Of a DNA stretch of 64,000 bases, positions 1 through 19,200 are shown in pieces. Numbering within the stretch: the stretch's first letter is position 1; each line of letters opens with the position of its first letter. The stretch comes from Balanoglossus misakiensis (lineage: Eukaryota > Hemichordata), in the NCBI GenBank assembly GCA_040954595.2, contig CM082586.2, positions 5,022,001 through 5,086,000 of the forward strand. Direction: 5' to 3'. Both the position numbers and the translations under genes were made by a program. The notes under the pieces are model-generated. The model did no database searches and was not told the DNA's origin. It saw nothing but the letters and a program-made list of their open reading frames with translations.

Positions 1-205
1 TCTACGAGCGTGGCAAGTGTGGCTTTTTGTATTTAAAAACGATAACTTAAAAAATCCGTCACGTTTGAAGTAATTAAAAAAAATATGTGAAATTTGCTGC
101 GCATCCGTAGCCCAATAATTACTGCTTCCCGACCGGTTGTCTGACAACTGACGGAGTTGTAATATTTTAACAGGCAGCAAATACTAAGAAACTACCAAGT
201 TTAGT

Positions 206-6118
<5,913 letters not shown>

Positions 6119-7848
6119 TTCTCCAAAACCCAGTCCGTCACACTCCCTCTTTCAACTTTGATCTACCAATATCTTCACGTCTTCAACAGAAAACTTCCAT
6201 GGGTCGCCAATTAACCTCCCTCGTGGTGATGAATGACACCACCTGCTCTCGAACACACCACACCGTTCAGCACCAACCTTCGTTCACGTGTTTCCTACAA
6301 TAAACGCATATTTTGCATAGTTAATTTACTACTCACCGCTGTAGGCAAAAGATTCATAGATGCATTAACATACTTGAGTTACTGCGTATTGACAAATCTA
6401 AACAAACAACAGGTTCGTAGGGGAAGGCATAAGTTAGTATAGACGTAGTTCAGTGGTCAGTGGTCACTGTTTGGCTGTAGAGTCAGAATAATTCTCAAGT
6501 ACAATTGTCTGAGTGAATGACCATGCCACTACATATATGACCATGGGAAATATGACATTGCTCAGTTGCTGTCAATGTCAAATTTAACGTTGGAAATACA
6601 ATAATTGACAATACAATGATTTATAATGATTTAATATTGATGCGACGATTGAAATACGAGGCAATTATTGACCCGATCAAAAATGATCACAAACCGCGAT
6701 TAAACTGACATGCCTTGCAGGTCATATTATTAAAACAAACTACATGTAATATTCAACCAGTGGTTCAATTTCGTTAATTACTTCTACCAAGTACCTCTGT
6801 CGGTAGGCAGAGACCTGTTTTAATCAATCACTAACTGACCCCCGCTACCCCCGAAAAAACTGTGTAAATGGGACAATATTCTTGCGATAAGTTTTACCAC
6901 TGTAGAAATTTGTGATCACCGTATAGAGAATAAATTGGTTAAAATGCCAGATCTCAAATCCAATCTTAACTGTGGAAACATCTTTAATATCAAGGACACA
7001 CTCGGGATACGGGAAAAAAATAAAGCCTTACCTGTTATGTAAGACAACTTGGATATTTCTGAGACGATTTACCCAAAAAGCGGTGGTGATATCGGGATCC
7101 ACGTGGTTTTGTGATGTGCGGCGAATTAAGTGCGTTTATCGTCTACTAAAACTGCCATTTGGAAAGTGCGTGAATAACCATCGGTACCAGTTTATACCAG
7201 AATGTCGTGCTAATAAAATGGCGGACTTTACTGAAAGCCACTATGCGGTATACATTGTTCAATTTTTAATCAGTGACACACATCAAAATGCTTGGCGGTT
7301 CGTTTGCAGAGTGGACCGCCGTCTACTTATCTGGGGGTAAAGTTCGACCGCCTGCACTATTTGGAGTGACCATTCAAAACACACAGCAGCCATTAATATC
7401 CGAGTTACTGAAACCACGACTGCGCAGTAACATGGTCCACGCACCGCGTTTGCTTATTCAATATAGGACTACAAGTAAAACATTAAAATTTAAAAGGAAA
7501 CATGTATGCTTAGGCAATTACATTTCCTCTTTTTTCAGTACACGTGCGATCAAATTGTTGAATTTTGTTCGAAACTGCTTCCCTTTCCCGTAAAATTGGG
7601 AGAAGTCTTCTCGTCGGTTCAGAGTCAGATATTAAACGAGCACGTATCCAAGCGCACATGCAGTGCTTTGATTAAACACAAGCTCCTCCTATCGTCAGCT
7701 GAAAATGACGACTGGAAAGCGCCACTCTGTACAAGGACGCTTCTATCCTCGGCAAGACAGAGTTACACTTATCTAGCGTCGTCTTTGCCATATACGCAAC
7801 ATAAATTGTGTCACTGAAATGAGACCAAGTCAGTACAGCGTGGAGCTC

Positions 7849-7851
<3 letters not shown>

Positions 7852-7886
<35 letters not shown>

Positions 7887-7887
7887 A

Positions 7888-7935
<48 letters not shown>

Positions 7936-7939
7936 GAGA
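7852..7939. repeat. (GA)n microsatellite, interrupted
   Basis: About 88 bp of GA dinucleotide with a few ggag and gata interruptions, in the SLCO intergenic region. Confidence 0.95.
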
Positions 7940-9507
7940 TAATATGTGCAACTTTCAAAGAAAAAACATGTCAGTCAACAAAAGTTGTTATAAAAGTTGT
8001 AGATTTACCCTGTCATATCTCTTTCTCTGCCCTCAGAGCTGGCAAACAAGAATTTTAAAGAAGGCAGACTTATTGTAATAATTGAAAATATGAAAATGAT
8101 CAATCAGTCTGCGAAGAATGAGTAAAGGAACAAATAACACACATACAAAAACGTCGTCACCCCCATTGGCTGAACCCTTGATTACATAATTAAACGTCAT
8201 CCCTAAGCCTTTGTTGCAGGCTTTGCGAGCGCGTATCTCTGTCGCCGTACAAAGTGGAATCGAGATGTCGTCCCATGAATGATCTTGTTAATTTCTTTCG
8301 AAATGGAGAATAATCCGAGTCGAGTTTCAGTTCCAGAAAGAAGATAAACCTTGATCGCGGTTGCGGCGGCGGGCATCTTCTGTCGTTCGAGAACAGGTAG
8401 GTAGTGATATTGTTGTACTAGGATATCTTGAGGAACGTTACAAGATTGTTTTCCCACACAAACACCTTAATTCGCCTTCCAAGGAGGGTTTCTTTGGAAT
8501 TGTGACACACAGGGTACGATTATCATTGAGAACAAAATTGTCCATATTCCCACTTTACCGAATTTGATAGCACGCCTTTTGGCCGGACATGCTTTGAGTG
8601 CTTTAAAAATTCTGCGCGCGCATCATACAGGGAGCGCATGATCGGTAAACCGAGAAAAAAAACGCCAGATAAAACATCTCCTCGATGAGAACCCGTCGAA
8701 ACACTTTCAAGAAAAACAAAAACTCCCGTGGGAAATGTCATCGAATTCAAAATTACTGGTTTTGAGTTATGTCCAATTGCTGGTTATAGGTCGCGTAATC
8801 TTTTGCTCAACATATGAACAAGTGTATTTGATAAACATCTTAGTGGTTATATAAACACACGTGGAAATATTTGCAACAAAAGCCAGTTGTATGACATGCT
8901 GACATCGTCTATATTTATGTAAACCTACAACTTTTATGAAGTAAAGAAAAGTAGAAACGTGTGTGTTTGTTGACCGTTTATGGAATTCATCAAAAGTACA
9001 GTTTAAGTGTAACAAATGAAATAAAATATTTGCACATGAAACTGTTGGAAATGCTGGAATAATGACAAATAATTAGTTGTTGATTTTCATCATATTCTAG
9101 TATATATTTGCTACCATGGGTACTGCTTCTGTCCTGGGGTCCCTTGCGACCTTGAGCAAGCGCAGTGCCGGCGACTTTCCCCTTTAACCTTACCGGCTCG
9201 AAACTCATACTTCTCTGTACAGGTGTTCTTGTGTAACACGAGTTATTCAACATGCACTGCACAACATAGCACTGTAGTAAACCTCGTCGCATATGATTGG
9301 CTTGATGAAGAAGATACCGGTTTGTTTACACAACTGGGACCGTGACAGTTATACAAATCGCCCCTCAAAGATTGTAAAGATAGAACAGGCGAAATTAAGA
9401 AATTACAATGGGAGGAATTTCAAGACACGGTGTCGTGTCTATAAGCACTTTTCAGTGATCGCCTTGGTTATATCATAGACAGGTTATATCCAAGCTTATG
9501 TGGCAAG

Positions 9508-9534
9508 CAACAACAACAACAACAACAACAACAC
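9508..9534. repeat. (CAA)n microsatellite
   Basis: Eight to nine CAA units followed by a short CA stretch, between the two SLCO genes. Confidence 0.9.
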
Positions 9535-9585
9535 ACAAACATTAACTTGAGAAAATTCGTAAAAGTTTTGGAAAACACTTATAAT

Positions 9586-9800
9586 AATATAATAAATAAT
9601 AATAATTTATTTGTATAGCGTCAGTATCCACAAAAAAAAATGTGATCAATGACGCTTAAAGCAAAAGTACAATACAACAAATGGCTAAAAAACAGATTTA
9701 AAAAGTAAAGTTTTAACATTTGATTTAAAAACAGATAAGTCTGGTGCCTGGCGAATGGTGAGTGGAAGATTATTCCAAAGAATCATCACATATCCCTAAG
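9586..9800. repeat. Possible dispersed retroposon-like repeat
   Basis: An AAT-rich leader (aataataatttatttgtata) is followed by 'gcgtcagt...tgacgctt', an inverted pair, and then by 'ggtgagtggaagattattcc'. This arrangement resembles short interspersed repeats common in marine animal genomes that start with AATAAT...TATAGCGC. The call rests on general resemblance only. No terminal repeats or target duplication were identified. Confidence 0.35.
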
Positions 9801-10472
9801 CAAGCTGTTCTTGTAATAACCTTATAAAGATAAGATGTCACCCTCCTCAATCTCGGAAAGAAACGGAATGAGACGCCAGAATGTGATGCATTAGAAAAGA
9901 ATAGCTTTTAACCCGAATTCCAATCGTATCTAGTTCTCTAGCGTCGCATCGATATAAGATAAGCTGCCTCCACTGATTACGTCATCGCGCGTGAGCTGAC
10001 TGAAGGTCGGACACTGATATAAATCTGATAAAGACAATTTTCTGGGATCGATTTGCGTACTTTTGTGGGAAAGCCAGCAGGGGAATTGCGATAATCTTGA
10101 ACAACCGAGTGGGTGATTTTAACTATCGTCACCAACTAGTATAAAATAGATTTCACATTGGGTAATTTTGCTAGACGCGTGCTTCCCGTCTCCATGATCC
10201 GATGGCGTAAGGTATGTTACCGATGCTTTATTTTGAAAATACGGTACTAGGTTCATAATTGTGCGTCAATTTTTCACAAATAAAACCTCATCCAGTTTTT
10301 CGCACATAAAATCATTTGTACGTTATACAAGAATCATTTTTTTCAAACAGTGGATTTTTTTTCATGATTTCAGGGTATACCTAAAGGACGAAAAGAAATA
10401 TTCCAACGAAAAATCTTTCGCCCAATAATCATCCGAACTCACTGCTGTTGAGCAATTTCACTTGACGACGAG

Positions 10473-13400
10473 ATGGTGGAAACCAAGCAAGCGCCCAATG
10501 GGTCAACAAACGGAATAGACAAACGCGGAGATTCACATATTTCACATCGAACGACTGAGGACGATGATATCGACCACGATGACTTTCGCTGCGGTTACTT
10601 CGGCTGTAAGCCCGAGTGTCTCCGCTGGATGGGGCATCCGAAATCGTTTATTGTGTTTCTAGTCATTTCGTCTACTTTGGCGCTTTGCATCTCGGGCGGC
10701 TATCTGGCCGGCATCTTGTCGACCATCGAACGGCGATACCAACTCCCGAGCGCCCTATCGGGGACGCTCCTGATGTTCAACGAGATCGGGTCGCTGACGA
10801 CTATTCTGTTTGTGACGTACTTCGGATCCAAGGGTCACCGGCCGAGGATTATTGGCACCGGAGCGGTGCTCATCGGTATCGGGGCAATAGTGTCCGCCCT
10901 GCCGCAGTTGATGTCCCCGCCGCTCGAGCCCCCTCCTTCTCTCGATCTCAGCAACGGCTCCCAAGACGTTTCTGCGAGCACGTGCTCAGCAGGGAACAAC
11001 GCCACCCACGGTGACGACGTCTGCGATGACGTAGAAAACGGTGGCGGTGGCGAGGAGTATTTTTCCAGTCTTTTGTTTTTCATCATTGGGCAATTAATAA
11101 TTGGGACTGGGAGCACTCCATTTATACCACTCGGGACGACATACATCGACGATGGGGTCAAAAAACATGAAACAGCTATTTATCTCGGTAAGTCTGAATA
11201 GTGACGTACCCTCTCTGTCCTTATAAGGTCATTAACGGGTTCAAAAATGATATTTTCGGTCATTTTTTCACCTCCTTAAAAAAGTGAATTATCGAACAAT
11301 TTGACTTTGTTTCTCGAGGTTGTGTGATCCAACATCAACTAGTATTTTATCGAAATGCAACCTCGACATATCTGGAGAATTCGCAAAACATATTTTATGA
11401 TTGTTATAATTTATTTTCAGCTTTCGTGTATGCATGTTTGATGGTCGGACCGATGCTCGGCTACGTGCTCTGTGCACGCACCTTGACCTACTACGTCGAC
11501 TTCTACCGCGTCGATCAATCACTGCTGTCGTCTTTGACGCCGAAGGACCCAAGGTGGGTTGGCGCTTGGTGGATCGGATTCCTATTGGTCGGAAGTCTCA
11601 TCATCTTTGCAAGCATACCTCTCTTCGGCTTTCCCAGACGCCCTTGCTCCAGGCACGCGGTGACGATCTACAGACAGAAACGAGCGGCTAAAAGGAAGGA
11701 GAATAAACCGGAGAAGGCTTTGAAAGAAAAGCTTAAAGGTGAACCGCTGAAAAGAAACTAGCGATTGAAAAATGAAACATGAGAAAAAGGAGCGAGTGGG
11801 AATTAAGCTCTCTCGCGCTGACTCGAGGAACGGATAACAGAAACGAGAAAAATTTTACAGACAAAAAGTAAAGAGGAAAAGGGTGGGGATGTTCGCACCA
11901 CTTCTTGTAAGACAAGAATAGTGACGTATCAATCTCTTTATGTGGTGTCGTCACGGTCCATTTTTCAGTCGTTTCTTTCTCGTTGCAGATTTCCCGCGTG
12001 CTCTGTGCCGACTTTTCACGAACGTGCCTCTGATGGCGGCGTGTCTGGGGATTTGCTGCGAGTTGGCCGTCGTCGCCGGTTTTTCCGTCTTTTTGCCGAA
12101 ATACCTGCAACAACAGTTCGGAATACCGGCTGGGAAAGCTTCAATGCTGATGGGTAATATACAACATTTAATTAACATATACGTTAATTACCCACTACCC
12201 ACAAAACGCCATAAGGTTCTAACAACGTCAAATATTTTTGTGTGTGTTTTTTAACCAGGCGTCTTGGTTATACCCGGTGGAGTTGTGGGGATGGTTTTAG
12301 GCGGGATAATTGTGAAGAAATACAAACTATCACCGAAGGGTTGCGCTCGTATGGTGGCCATATTATCAGCCTTGAAGACAGTGGCGTATTTAGTACTCTT
12401 CGTGTTTGATTGCGGCAACGCCAACATCGCTGGAATTTTCATCCCGTATTCCGATCAGTAAGTACGAAGGAAAAATCTATCAGCGCGTGCGCTATATTTA
12501 TGGTTGTCAAGGAGATGAAATAAAGAAAGTAGACAAACTTTTCCACTCTCATTCACCGTACTCACTCACACCATCTCTTTCTGACAGAATGCCAAATTCT
12601 GATACTTCGCCAAGTTACTGGTCCGCATGCAATGTCGACTGCGCCTGCCCGTCGGATATCTACGCACCGGTCTGCGGCGTCGACGGGATCACTTACATTT
12701 CACCTTGTCACGCGGGATGCAGAGACGTTGCCAAGACAACAATCACAGGCCCAACTGGAGCACACTTACAGGTATATACGACAATTTATAACGTAACAAA
12801 GTGTCAAGAGTGTCATTTTTGATGAACGATTTCGTAGGCAAATCTTCAGATGTTAGCAAATCGCATACGCGGTCTTGGTGTAACAATCCGTTAAGTTATC
12901 AGATATTTCTGAATATTAAATGCAATATAAATTCGTTCACAATATTTCAAAACTACAAATATTAAACATCTGACTTCACAGAATTTCACCGATTGTTCGT
13001 GCATATTGATTGGACACCCGGATGACGTACCAACCGAGCATGGGTATGCAATGTCCGCACCTTGTCCGATTGACTGTGATTACTTGTGGCCAACCCTGGC
13101 TGTTGTCTGCGTTGGGTTTCTGGTCGCCACCATGGCGCAGAATCCAAGTATTCTGTTCATAATCAGGTAATCATTGAGCATCGTTACTTTATTGGTTTTG
13201 TATGATATCTGAGATTATAGGTTGCTGTGCAGATGTGTAATAATTAATATTCAAATTACATGCCTATGCAAAAACAGCCGAAATACGCGACATTTTAACA
13301 CACACCTGGGTACGTAGGACAATGTGTCTTGGTGGTGAGAATTAAGAAGTTTCAGAAAATTTTTCTCAACCCGCTGGGTTAGTGTTAAAAGTATTCTATA

Positions 13401-14051
13401 CGCGCAAATTACTCAAACCTATATACATCTTGCATTTACTATCTTTCATCAGGAGTGTCGCCGAAGAAGACAGATCATTGGCGATGGGTGTAAACATCAT
13501 TATGATGCGAATATTTGGTAAGGTTTTAGTCAGAACCATACCTTCTTATACATTTTCCAGTTCGCATCGTCATTTGTGCGGGGCAAGAATGTTTAACGTG
13601 ATAGTGGTAATTTAATATTGAATAATTACAACTGAACTATTCTTATTTGGCATTTTCCCGACATTGTTCCCAAAACTGACTCCCACGACATTTTTATTTC
13701 TTTGAAGGTTTTATTCCAGCGCCGATCATCTTCGGAACTGCGATCGATTCCGCCTGCGTGTTATGGAGCGAGACGTGCGGACAGAAGGGCGCGTGTCTGG
13801 TCTACGATATGGTCAGGTACAGATACGTTTACGTGGGGACGGCGACCGTGTTCATGGCGCTCGGCATCGTCTGCTTCGTCGTCGCCATGAGAACGGTCAG
13901 GGAGGGCCACGAGTCGCAACAGTTGAGGGAGATGGAGGAAAAGGTCGGCTCTCGGCTCGGCGAGTCCTCGTCGAATGAAATTATCCTCCGTAGCAGGACG
14001 CCGAACGTGGACGCAGAAAAGGACAAAAGCGCCACCGAGTATTTCCTCTAG
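10473..14051 (+). CDS. SLCO: SLCO-B: organic anion transporter polypeptide (OATP family), 8 coding exons, 724 aa
   Basis: Coding exons: 10473-11187, 11421-11738, 11989-12153, 12259-12457, 12588-12771, 12982-13166, 13453-13517, 13708-14051. All introns are GT-AG, phases match, and the total is 725 codons with stop. Intron phases are identical to SLCO-A, and two exons have the same length (165 and 65 nt). Seen: cytosolic N-terminus of about 58 residues, TM1 at about 59-82, and the exact OATP signature D-P-R-W-V-G-A-W-W-I at residues 281-290. A Lys/Arg-rich intracellular loop follows. A Kazal-like loop (about 480-534, PVCGVDGITY) lies between TM9 and TM10, and the C-G-Q-K-G-A-C-L-V-Y-D motif precedes TM12. 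The tail is short (about 50 aa) and ends E-Y-F-L, unlike SLCO-A. It is a plasma-membrane organic anion carrier; substrate cannot be inferred. The ATG lies 13 nt after a TTGACGACGAG stretch with no upstream in-frame ATG seen. Confidence 0.95.
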
Positions 14052-14258
14052 CTTTGGACGTTGTGAAAATGTCGAAGATGTAGACAGTACTATTTTTCTC
14101 TTGCGTCGAGCAGGTGATACCACATTTCTGTTCCGAAACAACGTAAACCAAAGAGCGCACATTGCAGTTTCTGACACGGTCGGGGAGGGGAGGGGGAGAG
14201 GGAGAGAGTAAGGAAGACACAGGCAGAATCCATGGGTTTTTCATAGGCATTACAATGC

Positions 14259-14264
14259 AATAAA
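14259..14264 (+). terminator. Candidate polyadenylation signal of SLCO-B
   Basis: AATAAA lies 208 nt after the SLCO-B stop codon and is followed by T-rich sequence. It is the first such hexamer in the 3' flank. Confidence 0.55.
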
Positions 14265-16243
14265 AGATACTTTATGATTGTTTGGTCCAATATATGTCAA
14301 CAGCCAGTAAATATATATCATTGTATATTTTTAAATATGAATTATGTAAATAAGTGAATCAGTTTCATTACAAGAGAAATTTTATTGAAAATCATTCAAT
14401 GAAATTAAAAATCACCGTGATAATACTACGAAAGATTTTGTCTTTTTTCCGTCATATAGAAACAAGCACTGTCAAAGTAAATGGAAGAAAAACGAACTCA
14501 AGCTTTGTGCAAAAATAGACAGGCCATGATTCACTGGAACTTGCATTGTAGACATCAGTTGTTGGTTGCTACGAATTTACATAAATTTGCATAAACATGG
14601 CGGATGGCACACATTCTAACACGTTTATGTCTGCTTGCATTTCAGACTGTATTGTTTTTAAGTGAAAATATACACATTACCAATCTGATATACGGCAAGT
14701 AATGTTAGAATTTCAATCAAACTTTGGAAAAAACTCACAGGGTATTTCAGTGGCTGCACATCCATGCAAAAAAAAAAAAAACAACAACACAACTTACATT
14801 ATAATACACTGTACAGTCTACAGTTAAGTACACACATAAAAAGTTCAGTATGCACAACAAAAACAACACACAACTAAATACACTGTAAAACGGGAAATTT
14901 TCACGAATAATTCATTTTCACGAACTACGCGAGAGCCGGAAAAACGCGAAAATAACAAGTCGCGTAAAAATATTTTTTGGAGATAACGATGCAGTGAGAA
15001 CACGAAAATTAATCGCCGCGTAACACTTGCTGTTTTTGATATCGCGAAAAATTTCCTGTTGCAAAAATGTGAAATTCTGGGAATTGACACGTCATTTCTG
15101 TCAGATATGCAAGTAGCACCGAGCTGGAAGGGAGTAAATGAAAAAAACAAGGGACGGAATTCTGAAAGTAAAGCTAGGTTTGGGTTGTTCATATTTGACA
15201 AATAAAACCGTGTCTGCCTCCAAATGAAAAATCTCAAAATAAAACTTCATAATACTGACAACACTAAGAAAAACCACATTTGATATGATTATTTTAAAAT
15301 CAACTTTCAAAATTATCACTCAATTTCTATTTTCCTGGGATTTTCAGATTTAAATTTACTATTGGGTGGAGATTCTACATATCAAATTTTAATTAAGATA
15401 TATTAATGCAAGAATATGTTCAGCCATACACAATACAATACTGTGGACACACTTTATACTAATATCAAAATATATATAGAAAACCACCAAAAATGATAAA
15501 GTTATGACGATACACAAAAATATTTTTCTTTGATTAACGGGTTAAGATGTCAGACTGTGAAGATCTTGGCAAGAATAATCAAACTGAATTTGTCAAGACC
15601 TTTAAAACAAAAACAAGACAGTCTTGCAGTATAAGTTGATGCGATGTATTCACTTATGTTAACAGTTATTTTCAAACGCATACGAGATGAAATCATATGT
15701 TCCTTTACCATTGAATTATTTACAAAAACCTTGTTGTTTTCTATTATAACATTAAAAAACTTTGAGATTTGCTTCACTTTGTACATGATGGGTTCAAAAG
15801 TTCACTATAAGAATCCAAATCAAATCGAATTAAATCAAAGTGTTGATCACAGTATCTCCTGTGTATCCCTCATGTAGTGCATTTGGTTTTAAATAACAAT
15901 TTTGTTCTACTATCATCTGGTCTACATTCAAAACAACTCTTTGTTATGTTTGATTGTACTTACAATGTTTTCTGCCTTTTGTCAAATTTCACTTTCACTA
16001 CACAATAATTTCATAATCATTGTTTCAGTTCCACATAAAAAAATTGCCCTTCTCTTAACCAAGTTAGGATCATGTAATCTCACCAACACACACTTTCATT
16101 TCACCAACATCAACTTTTTTCCTTTCCCATTTCATAAGTGTATACTGTTACCTACCCATCCCAATTTAAAGTAGTCGGGCCCGACATCAGACCATTCAGC
16201 ACTAATGGACCATTCCAAATGTCGGCAAAGAGGGGTGAGAAGC
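14265..16243. other. Convergent 3' flank of SLCO-B and the coiled-coil gene
   Basis: AT-rich sequence without a supportable coding exon. It probably contains the long 3' UTR of the minus-strand coiled-coil gene. An A-run followed by CAA units is present near 14.77 kb. Confidence 0.5.
14391..14396 (-). terminator. Candidate polyadenylation signal of the coiled-coil gene
   Basis: TTTATT on plus is AATAAA on minus. It is the nearest plain hexamer that I found downstream of the coiled-coil gene stop (16244), which implies a 3' UTR of about 1.85 kb. It lies only about 130 bp from the convergent SLCO-B signal. Confidence 0.35.
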
Positions 16244-19200
16244 CTAGGCATAGTCTGGGGAGTATGACCTGGCCGTCATGCTCCTGGACAGATTCTTCAT
16301 GCTCTCGGCCATTTTCTCAAACTCGCCCCACTTCTGACTCTGTATACTGCTCTCCATCAGGTGTTTCCTCTCCGAGTCTTCCACCCTGTCTTCCAGGCTG
16401 CTCATCTTCACCTGGAGGTGCCGGGATTCGTCTTCCCTGTCTTTCAACTGTGGGAGACAACATTCCCAACATCAAGCAAGGAAAATAATACGTAGAAGAC
16501 GTGATGTATGTTTCCTGTTTGAAGCTGAACCATTTGCACCTTCACCCAGCAATGACCTATGAAGTCATTCACATATTTTCTTCTGAGCTGGGTTAGACAG
16601 CCAGCCGCAACAAAGTCAGCCAGAAAAATTATTCGCCAATAGTGTGATTATTACAGTAACTATAAATTGTCTTATTGAAGCATGCTTATTTGTGAAAATG
16701 TATAATCCTTTCACCACACTGGTTCAGTCCAAACCTATTGTTTCATATGGTTAGGTTAGACCACTAAAGAGGGGACTGGGGGTGAAAGGGTTAATATATG
16801 AAATGAGCATCTCACCTGTTTCTGAAGTTCTGCCACGTGGTCGACCAGTAAACGCTTGTCTCTTCTCAGCTGGATGTTCTCGGCTTCAGTTGTGGTGTTC
16901 AGCGATTCCAGCTCTGTTAGCTTGCTGCGGACGGTGTTGGAGCTGAAAGACTGAGATGTGGCCAGCTCCTCTTGCGCGGATATCTGCGGGGGGAGGGGGA
17001 GGGGGGAGGGTGTGGTTGAGAGGGGTGGGTGGGAGGGCAGGAGGGATGGAGCGAGAGAGAGTTGTTATTGAAGTACGACAATGGTGATCCATCCAATCAT
17101 ACAACAAACCCACCACCCTCACCAATAACACAAACAAAACTATTCACACTGAAAGATAAAAAACTATTACCTTTTCCATGTAGAATCTGATCCTGTCTTT
17201 TTCTTGCTGCAACTGATTCCTGGCTTGGTTCAACTCGAACTGCAGTTGCTGCTCTCGGTCCTTGACGGCCACAAGCTCTGTGATGTCTGCTGACCTCTTG
17301 GTGTCTCGGTCTTCACGTAAGGTGCGCTCCTAGACGTAAAGATGCAGGTGTATATTTGCCGATTTCACCCCTTTAACGATCATGGTTTGGCACATTCCAA
17401 TGTTTTCTCAATGGTATGGTTGGGACCCATGCACTTGGGAGGAGGGGTGAAAGGGTTACCATGATTTGCACTATGTCCACCCAAGTCATGTTGTAGTCTC
17501 ATATGCTTGGGTTTTCTCAAGTACACATTCCACCCAAAACCATTTTATGTACTGTACCATTGAGCATGCTTGCAACATTTGGGTGATTTACATATACTCT
17601 TCTAAATAGCCAATCAGACTTATCATTACACAACACTACATAAAAGTAGCCAATCAGACACATCATAACATAACACTTAGCCAATCAGGCTCATCATTAC
17701 ATAACACTACATAAAAATAGCCAATCAGACTCATCATAACATAACACTTAGCCAATCAGACTGATCATAACATAACACTTACTCTGTCCAGTTGTTTCTG
17801 TAGGTCCAAGACTTGGGCACCCAGAAGAGCGTTCTCCTTCACCAATCCACTGCAGTCGTCAGACATCTGAGGAGATGAAGAAGGAATTCTTGAATACAAG
17901 TATTTTGTGATATTTTCAAGCAACCCCACTCCTTATATGTGGAAAACATTATGTCTCATTCACAGATCGGTGACTTACTTTGTTTCGTAGGTAACGGTCC
18001 TGGTCAGCATTCATCTCTGCATCCTTCAACTTCTGTCTCAGTAATTTAATTTCATCCTAAAAGAAATATATAGTGCATGACAATTGATTATCTTATGCAA
18101 TAGAATACACTAAGTACATGTACTGTCGAGCTCATTCTCTGTGGCATCATGGGATAGCAATGGCGGCCTTGTCTGAGTGTTCGTCATTTACTTACTCTCA
18201 GGTCCTGCATTGCCTTGTCTTGTATGGCCGCGGTGCTGCTGTAGTATTTGTCCTCCAGTTCTCTGTACTGTGTCTGCGTCCGCAGGGTTTCTGCGCGTTT
18301 CTCTTCAAGCGACAGCTGGGTGGCTTTCAGCTGGTCACTCTTCTGCTCGAGCTGCGTGAAAAGAATTGTTTTCATGATCACAGAAATGCACTGTATGATA
18401 CATCTAAACTGTATGTAAAGTCATCACATGTCTCCAAAACATGTCATTATGACCAACATTTTTCGTGATTTCAGCTAATGACAACACAGATATGCCAATG
18501 GATTATTTTCCAATAAATTTCATGTCCTCCAAATGAAACCAAAATACCTGAAATTAAGATTCTGATAGCTACATAACACTAGTATCAGAAAGATACTCAA
18601 TGGCTCACCCAATTTGACTGTACTACTGTAGAGAGCATAAATTGGTTGCAGACATTTAGTTAATTCATAAATAACTGTCTATTTCCATGTACTACCAAAA
18701 TGTGGCCAGTCTGACATGAGGAACACACTAAAAAGGTCCATCCTGATTAATCTTATCACATTGGTCTTTTGAAATGCTTGTTATGTTTAACCCCCTTCTT
18801 CCTCACCCACCTGTGTTCTGAGGATTTGAATTTGGTGATCGGCCGACGAGAGAGACACACTCCCTTTGTCCAGTTCACTTCTGGCCGCCATGATTTGCTG
18901 CTCCTTGCTCAAGAGATCTCTACGATGACCGTCCAGTTGTTTTTTGAGTTGTACGATCTCCTCCACCAGGACCGATTTGTCTCGCGAAAAGGTTTCTGCA
19001 ATGAATTTGAAAACAAATTATTTACCGTATATACTCAATGAATTCTGCATGATCATTCCTTAAAACTTGCGAGTTTTGCAAATACATGATGTAGATTGTA
19101 CTCTCCTCATCTTCCATTCCCAGAGTAAGTTTGGGATGTACAGTGAAACATGTTGTTATCAACACCTCTTTATTGAGGACAGACGTTCTTATACAGGTGT

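Larger units (their letters stand above)
6119..10472. other. Divergent intergenic region between the two SLCO genes
   Basis: The 4.35 kb between the two start codons presumably holds both 5' UTRs and promoters. I see no coding exon. It contains a GA-rich microsatellite near 7.9 kb, a CAA array near 9.5 kb and a dispersed-repeat-like segment near 9.6 kb. A candidate 3' splice site (catgatttcag, ending about 10372) lies 100 bp before the SLCO-B ATG, so SLCO-B may have an untranslated first exon upstream. No TATA box was convincingly identified. Confidence 0.5.

Noticed and set aside
7819-8058. Arg-Glu repeat open frame
   Set aside because: It is a translation of the (GA)n microsatellite.
16195-16213. 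RE1/NRSF-like sequence ttcagcactaatggacc
   Set aside because: The half-site spacing is one base too long and the right half is imperfect; located in a 3' UTR, likely chance.
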